Origin: Cladopsammia gracilis | Taxonomy: Eukaryota; Cnidaria; Anthozoa; Scleractinia; Dendrophylliidae | NCBI GenBank assembly: GCA_022457155.1 | Contig: JAJGOT010000030.1 | Span: 1,382,001-1,446,000, forward strand | Reading direction: 5' to 3' | Length of the DNA: 64,000 bases | Shown here: piece by piece, positions 19,443 to 64,000 of the stretch | How positions within the stretch are numbered: position 1 is the stretch's first letter | Layout: each line of letters opens with the position of its first letter | Notes under the pieces: generated by a model | What the model was told of the DNA's origin: nothing | The model's database searches: none | Seen by the model: the letters and a program-made list of their open reading frames with translations, nothing else | Position numbers and translations under genes: made by a program

Positions 19443-20960
19443 AAATAAGTGCTGACACACGGAATTTTAACGAGAAAATACAATCCTTAGAAAGAATGCT
19501 CAACACCTGACAAAAAAGAAATCTTACGCTATACGGAAAAATTAACATAGTAAAAACACTCGGTCTCTCTTAAGCTTATTTACTCCGCGTCGGTTGTTAA
19601 ATGTCCCCGACCATTACGTCCAAGAAATCAACAAACTCACTTTAACTTCATATGAGAGGGCAAGCCAGCAAAAGTGAAAAGAAGTACAATAAAAGGAGAA
19701 AAAAAAACACGGTGGTCTAAAAATGTGTGAGTTCAGGATAATGGAAAAAGCACTGAAGATTGCATGGGTCAACAGAATACAAGAAGAATCGCTCACCTCT
19801 TGGAAAATTATTCCTGATCATATTTTAGCTTATTTTGCGCCAAAATGGTAATCTCGCTCTCTTAACAAAATGCAACTATAGGACCAAAAATCTCGATCTT
19901 AAAAACCTACCCTCATTCTATCGAACCATTCTAGACTATTGGTGCAACTTCAAAGTCTCAACCTGTGACACAAATCTGAATTTTAAAAATGAGATTCTCT
20001 GGAACAACAGTGGTTTAACTCCGGGATCGTCTTCCTGCGCGACCTATTAAACCACGAAAACGAGTTTTTAAATTTTCATGAATTCTCTTTAAAATTCCAG
20101 CTCAATGTACCATTCACTCAATATTACGGACTTCTTAACGCCATTCCATTAACGTGGAAAGCAAGGCTTAAAAGTCACGGCGAATACAGTGATCAAAATT
20201 CCCCAGATAACAACTTATCAACCAGCTCAATTTACTCTACCCTGCTAAAAAATGCCTTCGTACCTCCAACATCCGAAAGTAAAATACGTCGACATGGATT
20301 CAACGAGAAAAACATTCAAAAAGTTTATCTATTGCCCTATACTGTCACAGAAGAAGTAAAAATAATAATGTTCCAAAACAAAGTGATACACAACATACTT
20401 CCTACCAAAACTACTCTTTACCGTGATGGTCTTGTTAACAATGATCTCTGCAACTTGTGCAACTTAGAAAGACAAACCCTCGACCACATGTTAATACACT
20501 GTAGTTTATCTGCCGAGTTTTGGATTTTGTTTCAAAATTGGTGGCATGATAAAACACATGAAAGCATTGTGTTAAACGCAAGTCACATACTTTATGGCTG
20601 GTTTAAGAGAACAAAGCATCGTCAGGTCTTAAATTACTCTGTCTTAATCGCAAAATACTGCATTTTTTGCACTAGCTTACGTGGAGAAATACTATCCTTC
20701 CGTAACTTCCTTCTGCAAATGCAAGAAAAACTACAAATTTTACAAATTTTTAAAAGGGATCGCAACTAAACAGAAATCGCTTTCCCAATTTCTACCGAAC
20801 TTGGGAAATTATCCTTTAACATATAGTTTTCCGTCGCACTTTCTTTGCTTTTTACTGTAAGTAGTTATATTTATTCCTTTGTTGTAAAATGTTGCAATTG
20901 TCTTTGCTTCTGTATTACTTACATTGATGTAAATTTAAATTAATTAATTAATTAAAAAAA
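19443..20960 (+). mobile_element. L1-like LINE fragment (RT C-terminal region), degenerate
   Basis: Successive frames read LTLYGKINIVKTL, CEFRIMEKALKIAWVNR, NLALLTKCNYRTKNL and, at 20332-20769, a terminal zinc-binding region LCNLCNLERQTLDHMLIHC followed by W-x5-W. This is the C-terminus of L1/Tx1-clade LINE ORF2. There are multiple frameshifts and no catalytic YxDD region. It ends in TTAATTAATTAATTAAAAAAAA at about 20939-20960. Confidence 0.7.
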
Positions 20961-21465
20961 AGTCTCGTGAAAATGTAAGTAATTAAACTTAAGACTCATT
21001 CACTGTAATTAATGTAATTACTCTAAATGAGCATGTATTGTCAGTAGTAAACCAATAAAAAAAATAGCTCAAGTGGAGTCTCAGTAAGTTCGCTGAAGTA
21101 CCTCACCGAGACATAGACAACATAGTAACTATCTAGTCACATGATTTGTCTAGCACGTGCTTTTCACGTGCACAGTATTATGCTTATGTAGCAATGAAGG
21201 CTGGTACCAACCACTTACTCTTTTGTTATAAGTGTATGTTCCATGTTTCCATATCATCGGCAACGATCGCGGAAAATCTCGATCACTGGCCAAAATCTCT
21301 GCGATCGTGCGACCATCATTGCGATTTTGGACTCTTGGCTCACTGTAAAAATTTGAGGCTTCTGGCTGGTCGCGGCGAAACTATGAACTGATAATTTTGC
21401 GAACAAACTGGGTCCTTCATTTTTGCACAAATGGAATATTTTTTATTTTATTTTCAGATTATGTA
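20961..21465. other. Spacer with repeated E-box motif block
   Basis: 21126-21180 repeats, with changes, the block at 19376-19430 (CTAGTCACATGA, TTGTCTAGCACGTGC, TTTCACGTG). The rest shows no supported gene. Confidence 0.4.
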
Positions 21466-21508
21466 CTTATTGACTAAGTGGGAGGGCCGGATGGGAAAAT
21501 ATTTGGTT

Positions 21509-21558
<50 letters not shown>

Positions 21559-21605
21559 TAGGCCAAATATTTTCCCATCCGGCCCGACCTAACTTAGTCA
21601 ATAAG
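21466..21605. repeat. 140-bp near-perfect palindrome
   Basis: Arms CTTATTGACTAAGT and ACTTAGTCAATAAG enclose GGGCCGGATGGGAAAATATTT and GGTCATGGCG with their inverted copies; the centre is near 21535. A further inverted pair TTTATCATATGACC and GGTCATATGATAA flanks a GGGCCGTACGG-rich block to 21800, so it looks like two nested foldback units. Confidence 0.8.
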
Positions 21606-22599
21606 CATTTTATCATATGACCAATTTGGAGACAAAATTACTTGAAATTATAATGCGCGCGGACGTCCGCCTTTGTAGTAGGGCCGTACGGCTTTTTCCG
21701 GCCCCGCTCGCGCAAATGAGTACGGCCCTCATACGGGACTTTCATCAATGGTTTTGCAAAGAAAAGGTTCGCAGGGCCGTACGGGTCATATGATAAGGAT
21801 GCTTATGGGTTGAATGACTCTGCTTATTCGTCGCTGGACAAAGGACTGTAAGTTAATATTTATCAATTTATTATTGAATGATTTCTAATCCCACTTTACT
21901 TCTACTCAACGTGGCTTTCATTTCCTTTTCAGACAAAAGTCTGCGCAAAAGGATAAGGTAACTTATTTTTCATTTTCCTTGTTCATCATCACTACAAATG
22001 ATTTAAAAAGAAAAACCTGCACGCAGGAAAAGCCGATAAGAAAAACGTAAAAACGCTTTCAAAAGTCAAGCGATTTGAAAATGATACGATTATGTCTATA
22101 CTGTGAACACCGATTGCTTAATTTGATTTAAAAGCAACGTTTCTTTTTCTTTTAAATGTAGTTTAAGGTCACCATTACTTTGAATCTTAGTTAGTTTTCG
22201 TGTAACTCTTTGAAACCGTATTGTTTTAATGCGGTTTCGAGTTCGTTCGTGTAAACATGTTCAACTTGGTCTTAGGTCGTGTCTAAATTGAGTGTAAACG
22301 CTATGGAATGAGGAACTCCGTGATAAGTAAGTTACAGCGGACCTGAAATTTGAAGGAAAAGAATATATGCAGTGACAAACAAATTAAAAGCCGATAAAAC
22401 TAATGCCTAACAGTTGCTCACTTTTGCAAAAACACGCGAGGTTAAAGCTAACATTTTCAGACACGACGTTGAATTTTTAGTTTAACGTCGAAAATTCAAC
22501 TTTTCTGTATGTTGCTTGAAAATTTTGACCGCCGTGAAAGCGGTAAGTAAGCCACGGTAGAATGACCGCGGTAGCATGACCGCGACAAAATCGCTGTTA

Positions 22600-22635
<36 letters not shown>

Positions 22636-22692
22636 AATAAGTATTGTAAATAGTTATTTTAATTGTTAATATACATCTTGTTCTTTTTTTTA

Positions 22693-22728
<36 letters not shown>

Positions 22729-22750
22729 TTTTTTTTTTTTTTTTCATGTA
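21606..22750. other. Spacer with (ATT)n runs and a weak micro-exon candidate
   Basis: The 25-nt stretch 21933-21957 has a good acceptor (TTTCCTTTTCAG) and donor (AAG|gtaact), preceded by GGACT|gtaagt at 21847. I could not thread these into a single open frame with the downstream candidates. (ATT)n lies at about 22605-22636 and 22693-22727. Confidence 0.3.
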
Positions 22751-22773
22751 GGTGAGGTCCATAATGAGGAAAG

Positions 22774-22848
22774 AAATGCAAGGATAAGGCCGGTGTGAAA
22801 GACCCCCAGGTTCTGGACAAATCATACTGGATACAACGAGTCGGTGAG
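22774..22848 (+). CDS. Weak candidate internal exon (unidentified gene)
   Basis: The open frame KCKDKAG...LDKSYWIQRVGE ends at donor GAG|gtatga in phase 0. Its likely acceptor (GAGGAAAG) is poor, and the better acceptor TTTCATGTAG at 22751 leaves stops in all frames. Kept because its end phase matches 24062-24148 and both encode Y-W-x-Q-x-V coiled-coil-like text. Confidence 0.25.
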
Positions 22849-22950
22849 GTATGAGGTGTTGTATAGTGCTCGTTATAACTGATCTCGTTTGCATTTAAAC
22901 CAGTAACAGCCCAGAACACCCAAAATAGGGTTCTTCAGGTAAGGGTTAAT

Positions 22951-23238
22951 AGACTTTTCAATTGAGTGTCGAAAGTAATTTCGTGATTGCTTTGGTTTAA
23001 TTTGCATTGCTACGCTTTGTGATTGGCTAAAAAAATCTCGCGCCACTTTCTCAACCAATCACAAGTAAAACCAAAACCAATCGTGAATTGCTCGCACGCG
23101 TTTTCCCGCGCTTGGCGCCGGCGACATGTATTTGCTTGGAGTTCTGATTGGTTCATTTGATTGTCTGCCTCTGTTGTTGTGATTGGCCAGAGTGATTTCT
23201 TTGGTTTTGATTTTACGACACTCAAGTGAAGACTGCTC
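22951..23238. mobile_element. MITE with TTTTCAATTGAGTGTCG ends (CCAAT-rich)
   Basis: The left end TTTTCAATTGAGTGTCG and right end CGACACTCAAGTGAAG are inverted repeats. The interior (GATTGGTT, ATTGGCC, TTGTGATTGG) resembles the elements at 14131 and 62558 in the opposite orientation. Open frames across it are not conserved. Confidence 0.7.
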
Positions 23239-23817
23239 TGTAGCATTATGTGGTCAGCGGTAATGTATAATACAGGTTACAATTGGCTTTTTTAGAGGTT
23301 GTGTCGAGCCCTCCGGCATTCTAACTTTACGGGTTCAAGAACAATTACCAAACCTGGAGTGGTTGTTGGAAATCTGGAAATAAATCCTAAAGAGTGCCAG
23401 AATCACCTTTTCTGGGTGAGGCTTTAAATAAATAAATAAATATATATATTTTTTTTACGATTTGCCTTTGTAAAACAAACGCTGACCTTTTTACAGTTTA
23501 TTGAGTTAGTTGTAGTGGACACTTTGTGCTATACATATATAAAGCCTTTACATGTGAAGTCACAGCGGTCATATTGGTGTCTTAAAACAATGAAATGGCG
23601 GCCATATTGGTGTCCTAAACGAATGCTATGGGACTTTAGCTCTATTCTTATTCAAACATTTCCTATTGTTTGAGCACTCCAATATGGCTGCCAGTTACGT
23701 GAGTGAGAACACTTTATACTTTGTGCATAAAGTTTTATGTTATTTGCACCCTTATTTACAAGATATCTACAGATGTTGAGCAGCAGCTTCCTCTCCCCGT
23801 CCATTTTTTGTGGGGTC
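23239..23817. other. Spacer with inverted GGCGGCCATATTGG repeats
   Basis: Contains GTCATATTGGTGTC and GGCCATATTGGTGTC in direct order and CCAATATGGCTGCCAG inverted (23564-23697), suggesting a small foldback element. No gene. Confidence 0.4.
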
Positions 23818-23821
23818 AACT

Positions 23822-23950
23822 CACCCTCCCCCCCCTCCCTCCCTCCCCCCCTCCCCCCCTCCCCCCCTCCCTCCCTCCCCTCCTCCCTCCCTCCCTCTCT
23901 CCCTCCCTCCCCCCCTCCCTCCCCCCTCCCTCCCCCCTCCCTCTCCACCC
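23822..23950 (+). repeat. Pure pyrimidine (CCCTCCCTCC)n tract
   Basis: About 130 nt of almost only C and T in runs of C3-C6 separated by single T. The minus strand is a continuous polypurine with many GGG runs, so quadruplex or triplex structure is possible. The Gly/Glu- and Pro-rich frames are shadows. Confidence 0.95.
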
Positions 23951-24061
23951 CACTTCCCACCCCACTCTTAATCTAGCCCTGGTCAGATAATCCAAATGAT
24001 GCTCCTTGAATAATATATACTGTATGACATTGGCTCTGATTACATAGTTTTCTTTTTTTAG

Positions 24062-24148
24062 CTTTCAATTCAGCTTCAGCAAAGCAGCGAATACTGGGCC
24101 CAAAAAGTTCGAGATTTAACATCACAGATGGATAGTCAACAGACATGA
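24062..24148 (+). CDS. Candidate last exon, coiled-coil-like C-terminus
   Basis: After a strong polypyrimidine acceptor (TTTTCTTTTTTTAG) 28 codons read LSIQLQQSSEYWAQKV and on to DSQQT, then TGA. It is polar and heptad-like, suggesting the end of a coiled-coil protein. No family was recognised. Confidence 0.35.
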   Translation, partial: LSIQLQQSSEYWAQKVRDLTSQMDSQQT

Positions 24149-24544
24149 TAAAGACATCAAACAACTTCAATAGCTTTTAGAACCATATTATACAATCTAG
24201 ATAGATTATTGCAAATTACATTATATGCACCGTAACTATGCACTCTGTTCGCATAACTGGGATTTTACAACGCAATAAGGATGACTAGTTAGGTATAGAA
24301 AGTTGTTGGAATTTTTTATGATTTTAGTTTTTAACATAACTACTGCTATTCCAGTAGTAATGTAAGCAATAGGCGAAAGTTAAAACAAACCATTTATTTA
24401 CTTATCGCCTTAGTACCAATTCGACTGATTCAGCTCTGCTTCCTGTTTTTTGGTCAAAGAAATGCTAAGATTAAGTTAGTACTCTTTCAAAGATTTTCTG
24501 TTTATATTCTTTTCTTTTTTATAACTAGAAATAGTGTTCACTAT

Positions 24545-24576
<32 letters not shown>

Positions 24577-24611
24577 GATGTGTATTGAATATAAATACTG
24601 TGCATACGACT

Positions 24612-24644
<33 letters not shown>

Positions 24645-25049
24645 GACATCCATGTAAGTAGTCGACATATTTATCTGTAAATTTGACAATGAAATCTGTT
24701 ACAATCATATAGTATTGTACTTCTATTGTGTGTATCAGCAACATATTGTATGTTATTAAATTCATGTAATTTTTGACAAAAAAAAACAGGTCACCAGAAA
24801 CCATTGCAACAATAACCAAACTTGCAACAATGTATTTGTAGACAATATAATGATCTGACAATATCGATGCAACTCTGAGTTTTCAGTGTTACAAACGTTT
24901 GAATTAAGATTCATCATTCTGTTCTGAGATATTTGCGATCTGTTGGATCGAGTCTGTCGACCCCGTTGCTGATTTGTGTCTGACAAACCAAATTTATTCA
25001 GTACTGTTGGATGAAACGCGAACTCGTAAATGCAAGACCTTCAAATGCT
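24149..25049. other. AT-rich spacer
   Basis: Minus-strand frames at 24571-24986 begin with a polar stretch and turn into low-quality hydrophobic text; no splice or domain support. Nothing is called. Confidence 0.35.
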
Positions 25050-25058
25050 GCAAGATGC

Positions 25059-25752
25059 GGGTGTGCGGAAAACTCAGACCCGGCGGAAAACTCAGACCCA
25101 GCGGAAAACTCAGACCCCACGAAATTACAAAAGAAATAAACTTCGCGTAAAATGTTTTGTCACGCAATCACCCCACCAGTGCAGATTTACTTTGATTCAA
25201 TATGCTGCCAGAACAATTGAACTGTAATTTAGTCGTCGACAGAATGCACTTCCTGTTAATTGGCAACTGAAATAACAAGATAACAGTGAGATATTTATCT
25301 TGCCCGGTTCATTGTTGTCGATCAAACAGGGAAAAACTATAAACATGGTTTAAAATAGTAGCCGGCACTTCGGTTACTTTTCACTGAAAAAAATTTAAAA
25401 AAAGAGTCGCGAAAATTTTAGTCAAATTTAGTCAGTTGTATTCATTCATAGTTATCCATAGTGCTAGACAGAACGGATTTCCCGTGTTTGCGAGTGTAGA
25501 AGCGGTCAGAGTTGCATATTTTACGCTTGAGCAAACACCTTCAGGAATCGCAACAAAACACGTTAATTTAGATAAATTCCGAGGCTGATATTATTTTAGC
25601 ACTTGTGTCCAACAATCAGTTTTTTAAATTATTTCAAGGTTTCTGGGAAGAAAACTTCTTGTAATCTCGTGGGGTCTGAGTTTTCCGCTGGGTCTGAGTT
25701 TTCCGCCGAGTCTGAGGTCTGAGTTTTACGGGTCTGAGTTTTCCGCACACCC
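25059..25752. mobile_element. 694-bp non-autonomous DNA transposon with 9-bp target duplication
   Basis: The terminal GGGTGTGCGG and CCGCACACCC are flanked by the direct repeat GCAAGATGC (25050-25058 and 25753-25761). Inside each end are two to four copies of GCGGAAAACTCAGACC in inverted orientation between ends. There is no transposase. The 9-bp duplication suggests a Mutator-like source; this is inference. Confidence 0.85.
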
Positions 25753-25761
25753 GCAAGATGC

Positions 25762-27485
25762 TGCTAGAAGATGGCGTAGCTCGAAGGTGACGAAACGCGA
25801 CCTCGTGGTTGCAAGTACCCGAGACCACCGTGCGCGCTTGCTAAAATATTACCCGAGACAACCGTGCGTGCCTAGTTTTGTCAAATCGAGAATGCTTCGC
25901 CCACTACAAACACATTTCTTACTTTTTCAACAAATATTCTTTGTCCTTGTATGTATACACCCGGGGAATGCTAGGGTGCCTCCTCGGGTTTTGGCCTCTG
26001 GGCCAAAACCCTGCGGGGGCAATTATCAAGAACGTTTATCGGTTGTTTATTCACAACCACATTTTATTTTACAATGAGAAAATAATATATTTCATCCTTA
26101 ACTTTTAGGAGAATGTTTTAAGTCTCTCTTGTAAAGAGAACGCAAACCTTTATACGCTGCGACATAAATGTAAGAAATATATTTTATTCTTTTTCCTTAC
26201 CTTTATTTTAACAAATTTTCTTTTATTTATTGCCATAAACATTTTATTTCATTGTATGAATATTAAAGTGTAAAGTGTGCCAATAAATGCTCTACATGGG
26301 CCTTCAATTTGAATTATATGGGATACGCGGTGAACATAAACTTTAGTCACCAACGCGCACACTCTGCATCAATTTTTGCCCCGAAATCAAGTTCCGGCTT
26401 CGCCGGTTCCACAGGTCGTCTGTTGAAGGGATAATGTCCCGGCTGAAATATCGTGTTTTCTTGGTTATGGCCAGGAGCTTGCGTTAAGCTTTCTTTATTG
26501 TCTTGAAATTGGAAGAAACCATCGCTAAAAGTGGTAGGTGCAATTTATATCACGTTTTTGCTGGACATAGCTCTGTTATGCTTTCCGGCGCTTATGTTTA
26601 TGTTTATGTTAGTGTCGTAAACATGAAACTTAGGCTCGAATAGGTATAGACGCGATAATTATAGTATTTTTATAAATCATGTTTCTCGTCTCTTTTGATA
26701 AATTATTCACCATAATTATTTTTCTGACATGTGGCGTGTTCAAATTACCAGCCTTTTTGTTTTGGTCCCACTTTCAGTTTCATCTTTTTTGGCGTCTAAT
26801 TATTCACTCCAGTGATAATTTATTATTTGCAGTTTTGCAAATAATGCCACTAGTTTTAGTCAGTAAGAATAGATCCGGTATCTCGCCATTCCTTCATTCA
26901 AAGGTCTTCCGTTTTTTTTTTTTTTTTTTCAGGGAACATTTATTGGCCAATTTGCCACTCAAAAATTCGGTGTGCTTGCTGAAATATGAAAACATTTTTA
27001 TGTCACTTACAGGTTTTACTCATGGATATTTTAAGAGTTTCAAATAGCCATGTCATTCGTTGTCAATAAGATGATTAACCTGCTACCTGCTGTCTATTAC
27101 AAGAGTAGTCTTTTCTTGTGTTAACTATAATATGAATGTTCAAGCTCTGTAGTCAGTTTATTTTCGATTCTTTTTGTGGCGACTCGGAATATTTCGTCTC
27201 CTTAACTTCTAATAATATTTGTCTCATTGAAAGGAGTGCTTCTCCAAACTTCCCATTTGCTAAACGGTTTATTTTATCATAATACATTTTACGTTGATTT
27301 AATTAATAGCGAAACTCGCTTTTAAGTTGCTAATCATAAAATAGATTTCTAAATAGAAAATAAGCAACCTGCTTAGAGGGGCGCAACACTGAATGAAGCC
27401 CGAGAGCGAAAGTTCACCTACTGCGTGGGCAGGCAAAATTAGCAAATGGAACTCACCAAACAAATTGGTTAGAAGGACAATTAAC
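25762..27485. other. Upstream region of copy B
   Basis: Holds a short hairpin GGGTTTTGGCCTCTGGGCC with its complement (25983-26010) and T-rich stretches. The 122-codon frame at 26679-27047 spans a poly-T run and has no domain. Likely intergenic, leading to the copy-B promoter. Confidence 0.4.
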
Positions 27486-27494
27486 TATAAATAA
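27486..27494 (+). promoter_or_regulatory. Candidate TATA box of copy B
   Basis: TATAAATAA lies 77-85 nt upstream of the exon-1 ATG. A start site about 30 nt downstream would give a 5' UTR of about 50 nt. No other TATA-like string is close. No transcript evidence is available. Confidence 0.45.
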
Positions 27495-27570
27495 AGACGT
27501 CAAGATGTTAACGGGTGACCAGCCAAGTCTTGAAGTCTGATCGAAAACGGTTTATTTCACTGATCCAAGT

Positions 27571-61942
<34,372 letters not shown>

Positions 61943-62922
61943 AAATACAAAATGGTTTCGTTCCCTTTTGGCCAGATTTTTTTTGTTTTATTTTTAAGTT
62001 AGGTTCATAACTGCTTTTTCATAAATTGACTTTTAAACATTTTGTGTTAAGGTAAAATAACAAAAAGGAACGCAAATTAACGTCGAGTGTAAAAGGCGAA
62101 ATGACTTTTAGAACATGTAGAATGACTTACGTCTGAAGCGCCGTGTTTTTTCTCACTAATTTTCAAGTGTAGCCGCTTTTTGTGAAGTTGCGGGCTCAAC
62201 AACAGCAGTGACCGATGCAGCGTTGATTTGTTTTTTTTTTTTTTGTATTATATTTCGGCTGGCCAAACCAGCCTTCTTCACTGACAGGTACAATGAGGAA
62301 AATTTACATTAGTATTCGTGATTATATTGAGAAATAGCTCGCGTAATGACGTAAATATGTAAGACTGATGACAGTTTGGGGGGGGGGGGGGGGAATACTT
62401 TTAGTCGGCTTCATGAAAAAACCCGGTTCAGCTGCCGGAGTTGTGGCCACTTAGCTTGTGAAGGCTTTACCTAATTTTGCGATCATAACAGTGCTCAAAG
62501 ACAGCACCGCTATAAAGGAAATGTAGAAAACATGCATTCATCGGCGATCATAGAGCAATTTTCAATTGAGTGCTCCTGGAGTGTTCTGAAACCTTGAAAC
62601 CAAAGTAATCATCTTGCCCAATCACAAAAGACGCAGACAATCCAATGAACCAATCAAAACTCGAAGCAAATTCATGTAGTCGGCGCAAAACGCGAGAAAA
62701 CGCGTGCGTGTGGTTTTGGTTCTGATTGCAATCGCGAAACTACAATTGCAAAATTACTTTCGACACTCAATTTAAAACTGCTTTATGGAAACAAGTCTTT
62801 AGCTTTGATCCTTTCTTTATATTTACTACAACATTAGAGTTAATCTAGTTTTGTTAGAAATTATAAATAGACGTTTTTTGTGTTCCTTATTTTGTAAAGA
62901 AACTAAACCTTTACAAACGTTT
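61943..62922 (+). other. 3' flank of copy B
   Basis: Matches copy A 13576-14580. It includes an added segment near 62211-62265 (TTTCGGCTGGCC context), a G-run at about 62379-62393 and the CCAAT MITE (62558-62790) with a single 32-bp unit. Homology to copy A ends near 62922. Confidence 0.6.
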
Positions 62923-63899
62923 CGTACGGGTGCCGTACGAATAGCCACTGCGATAGTATTAATACGAATACGATTCTTTTCATTCAGTGGTCGAAAGATG
63001 TTGTAATCTTCGCTATTCAGAGAGATCTGATCACATCTCGTTCGTGTAGGATTTTATCCAAATTTTAAGCTCTTGCCGTAATTTGAGCTCTTTGTTTACA
63101 AGTAGAAAGCGAGCCGTCCTTGCACGAAAGTTTTCCATTTCAAAGCGAAATATATTCGGAAAGACTTTAACATTAAGACAATTCCATGCGAGTGGTGTAA
63201 ATCGACTGGTTTTATTTCGTTTTGGTATTCTGAGCCGGGCCCGGCCATGATCGATCAAGCGATCGGTGATCAGTGATGCGTATTGTCATGTTTCTGTGTT
63301 TATTATTTGAATAAATTTCTGGAAGGCTGAAGTTGCATTGTAACATTTTATAAACCATGGTGTTTACTCAAGAGATATAATTTATTTACCACTGGAGCAG
63401 GAACTATAAACAAGCTTCATTCAATATTTTTGCTCGAAAGGTTAAGCGTTTTCTTTTGACGCCATCTTTTACTGCGATCGTTTCTTTGCGAATCTCGCGC
63501 TCATCTTCGATTCGATTTCACTCGGAACTCCAGCCATCAAATGAAACCATCACTCGGCCTCTCAGATTGAAGAAACAATGGTGCAGACAGGCCAAACTCC
63601 ATAATCATCGATCGCTTCTGCTTTACAGTCAGTAGCCTGCGTAGCAAGCGTTCCCGTACGAACGAATTTTTCCGCATTCTGGCCGCGCGAAAATTGGGGC
63701 GAAAGCAAAAAATCGGAGGACGGGGGTGGGAGTGGGGAGATGAGGGAACGCTTGCCTGCAAACCCCACGATTTTGAAAAACGCCGTTCGTCCACGAACGG
63801 GGCTCCTGATTGGTGCGGTGTGGTCACCTTGAGTGACAGGTTTGACAAGTAGCTATCAAATTTTCACGCAAAATATTTTGAGCGTGACTTGAGATCAAA
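62923..63899. other. Right-hand spacer, probable upstream region of the edge gene
   Basis: Contains AGCAAGCGTTCCC (63648-63660) and its inverted partner GGGAACGCTTGC (63745-63756), suggesting a small foldback element. The 75- and 103-codon minus frames show no domain. Confidence 0.4.
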
Positions 63900-64000
63900 A
63901 TGGAGCTCGGAGAACATGTGAAAGATTTTGAAACGTGTTTGAACAAAGTTTTGTCGGAGCTGAGCGAAGCGGGGCTTGCTTTTACTTTGAAACGGAACAA
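63900..64000 (+). CDS. Edge ORF start, possible RecQ-like helicase N-terminus
   Basis: ATG at 63900 opens MELGEHVKDFETCLNKVLSE and is open to the window end (33 codons). The stretch AGLAFTLKRN resembles the sequence just before the Q-motif and Walker A of RecQ-type helicases often found as repeated genes in coral genomes. With 33 residues this is a guess; it may simply be a chance frame. Confidence 0.35.
   Translation, partial: MELGEHVKDFETCLNKVLSELSEAGLAFTLKRN

Noticed and set aside
23652..23990. Pro-rich and Gly/Glu-rich frames
   Set aside because: Shadows of the pyrimidine tract.
24571..24986. Overlapping minus frames with a polar start
   Set aside because: No domain, no splice support, AT-driven hydrophobic composition.
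26679..27047. 122-codon plus frame
   Set aside because: Phe/Leu-rich text over T-rich sequence, including a poly-T run; no homology recognised.

Overview
The window looks like nuclear DNA of an invertebrate animal, most likely a cnidarian and probably a stony coral. This is inferred from the secreted PAN/EGF/fibrinogen-type gene, AT-rich introns with GT-AG exons, and the mix of LINE, Penelope, BEL/Pao and foldback repeats. I could not test it by database search. Nothing prokaryotic or organellar is visible.

The main content is one gene in two tandem copies, both on the + strand. Copy A (exons 638-13575, first exon left of the window) and copy B (27571-61942, complete) encode signal peptide, PAN/Apple domain, one EGF, three Ca-binding-type EGFs and a C-terminal fibrinogen-related domain (FReD). 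The eight copy-B coding exons total 1473 nt (490 codons plus stop) and all splice phases agree. Its signal-peptide exon (27571-27661) is too short for simple ORF calling and lies 10.4 kb upstream of the next exon. Homology between the copies runs from about 197 to 14580 (A) and 37346 to 62922 (B). The roughly 11 kb size difference is explained by a BEL/Pao element (51525-59599) and a Penelope-like insertion (49345-50987) present only in B, plus a 1.3 kb deletion of LINE sequence in A.

Both copies share intronic LINE fragments, a TTTAACCC-ended element, a TACACC foldback element and long microsatellites. The spacer (14.6-27.5 kb) holds a second Penelope-like fragment, an L1-like fragment, several palindromic or TIR elements, a 17-bp satellite, a pyrimidine tract and a few weak single-exon candidates for other genes. 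Intron 1 of copy B (27.7-38.1 kb) holds a local 2-kb tandem duplication, two pogo-like elements, a LINE fragment, tRNA-like SINE pieces and a 120-bp hairpin element. At the right edge an ORF starts at 63900 and runs out of the window.

The most interesting signal is that the paralogues are nearly identical through PAN, EGFs and the first half of the FReD, then differ sharply, mostly by amino-acid replacements, in the calcium/ligand-binding half. This fits a small family of secreted recognition lectins diversifying by mutation or gene conversion.
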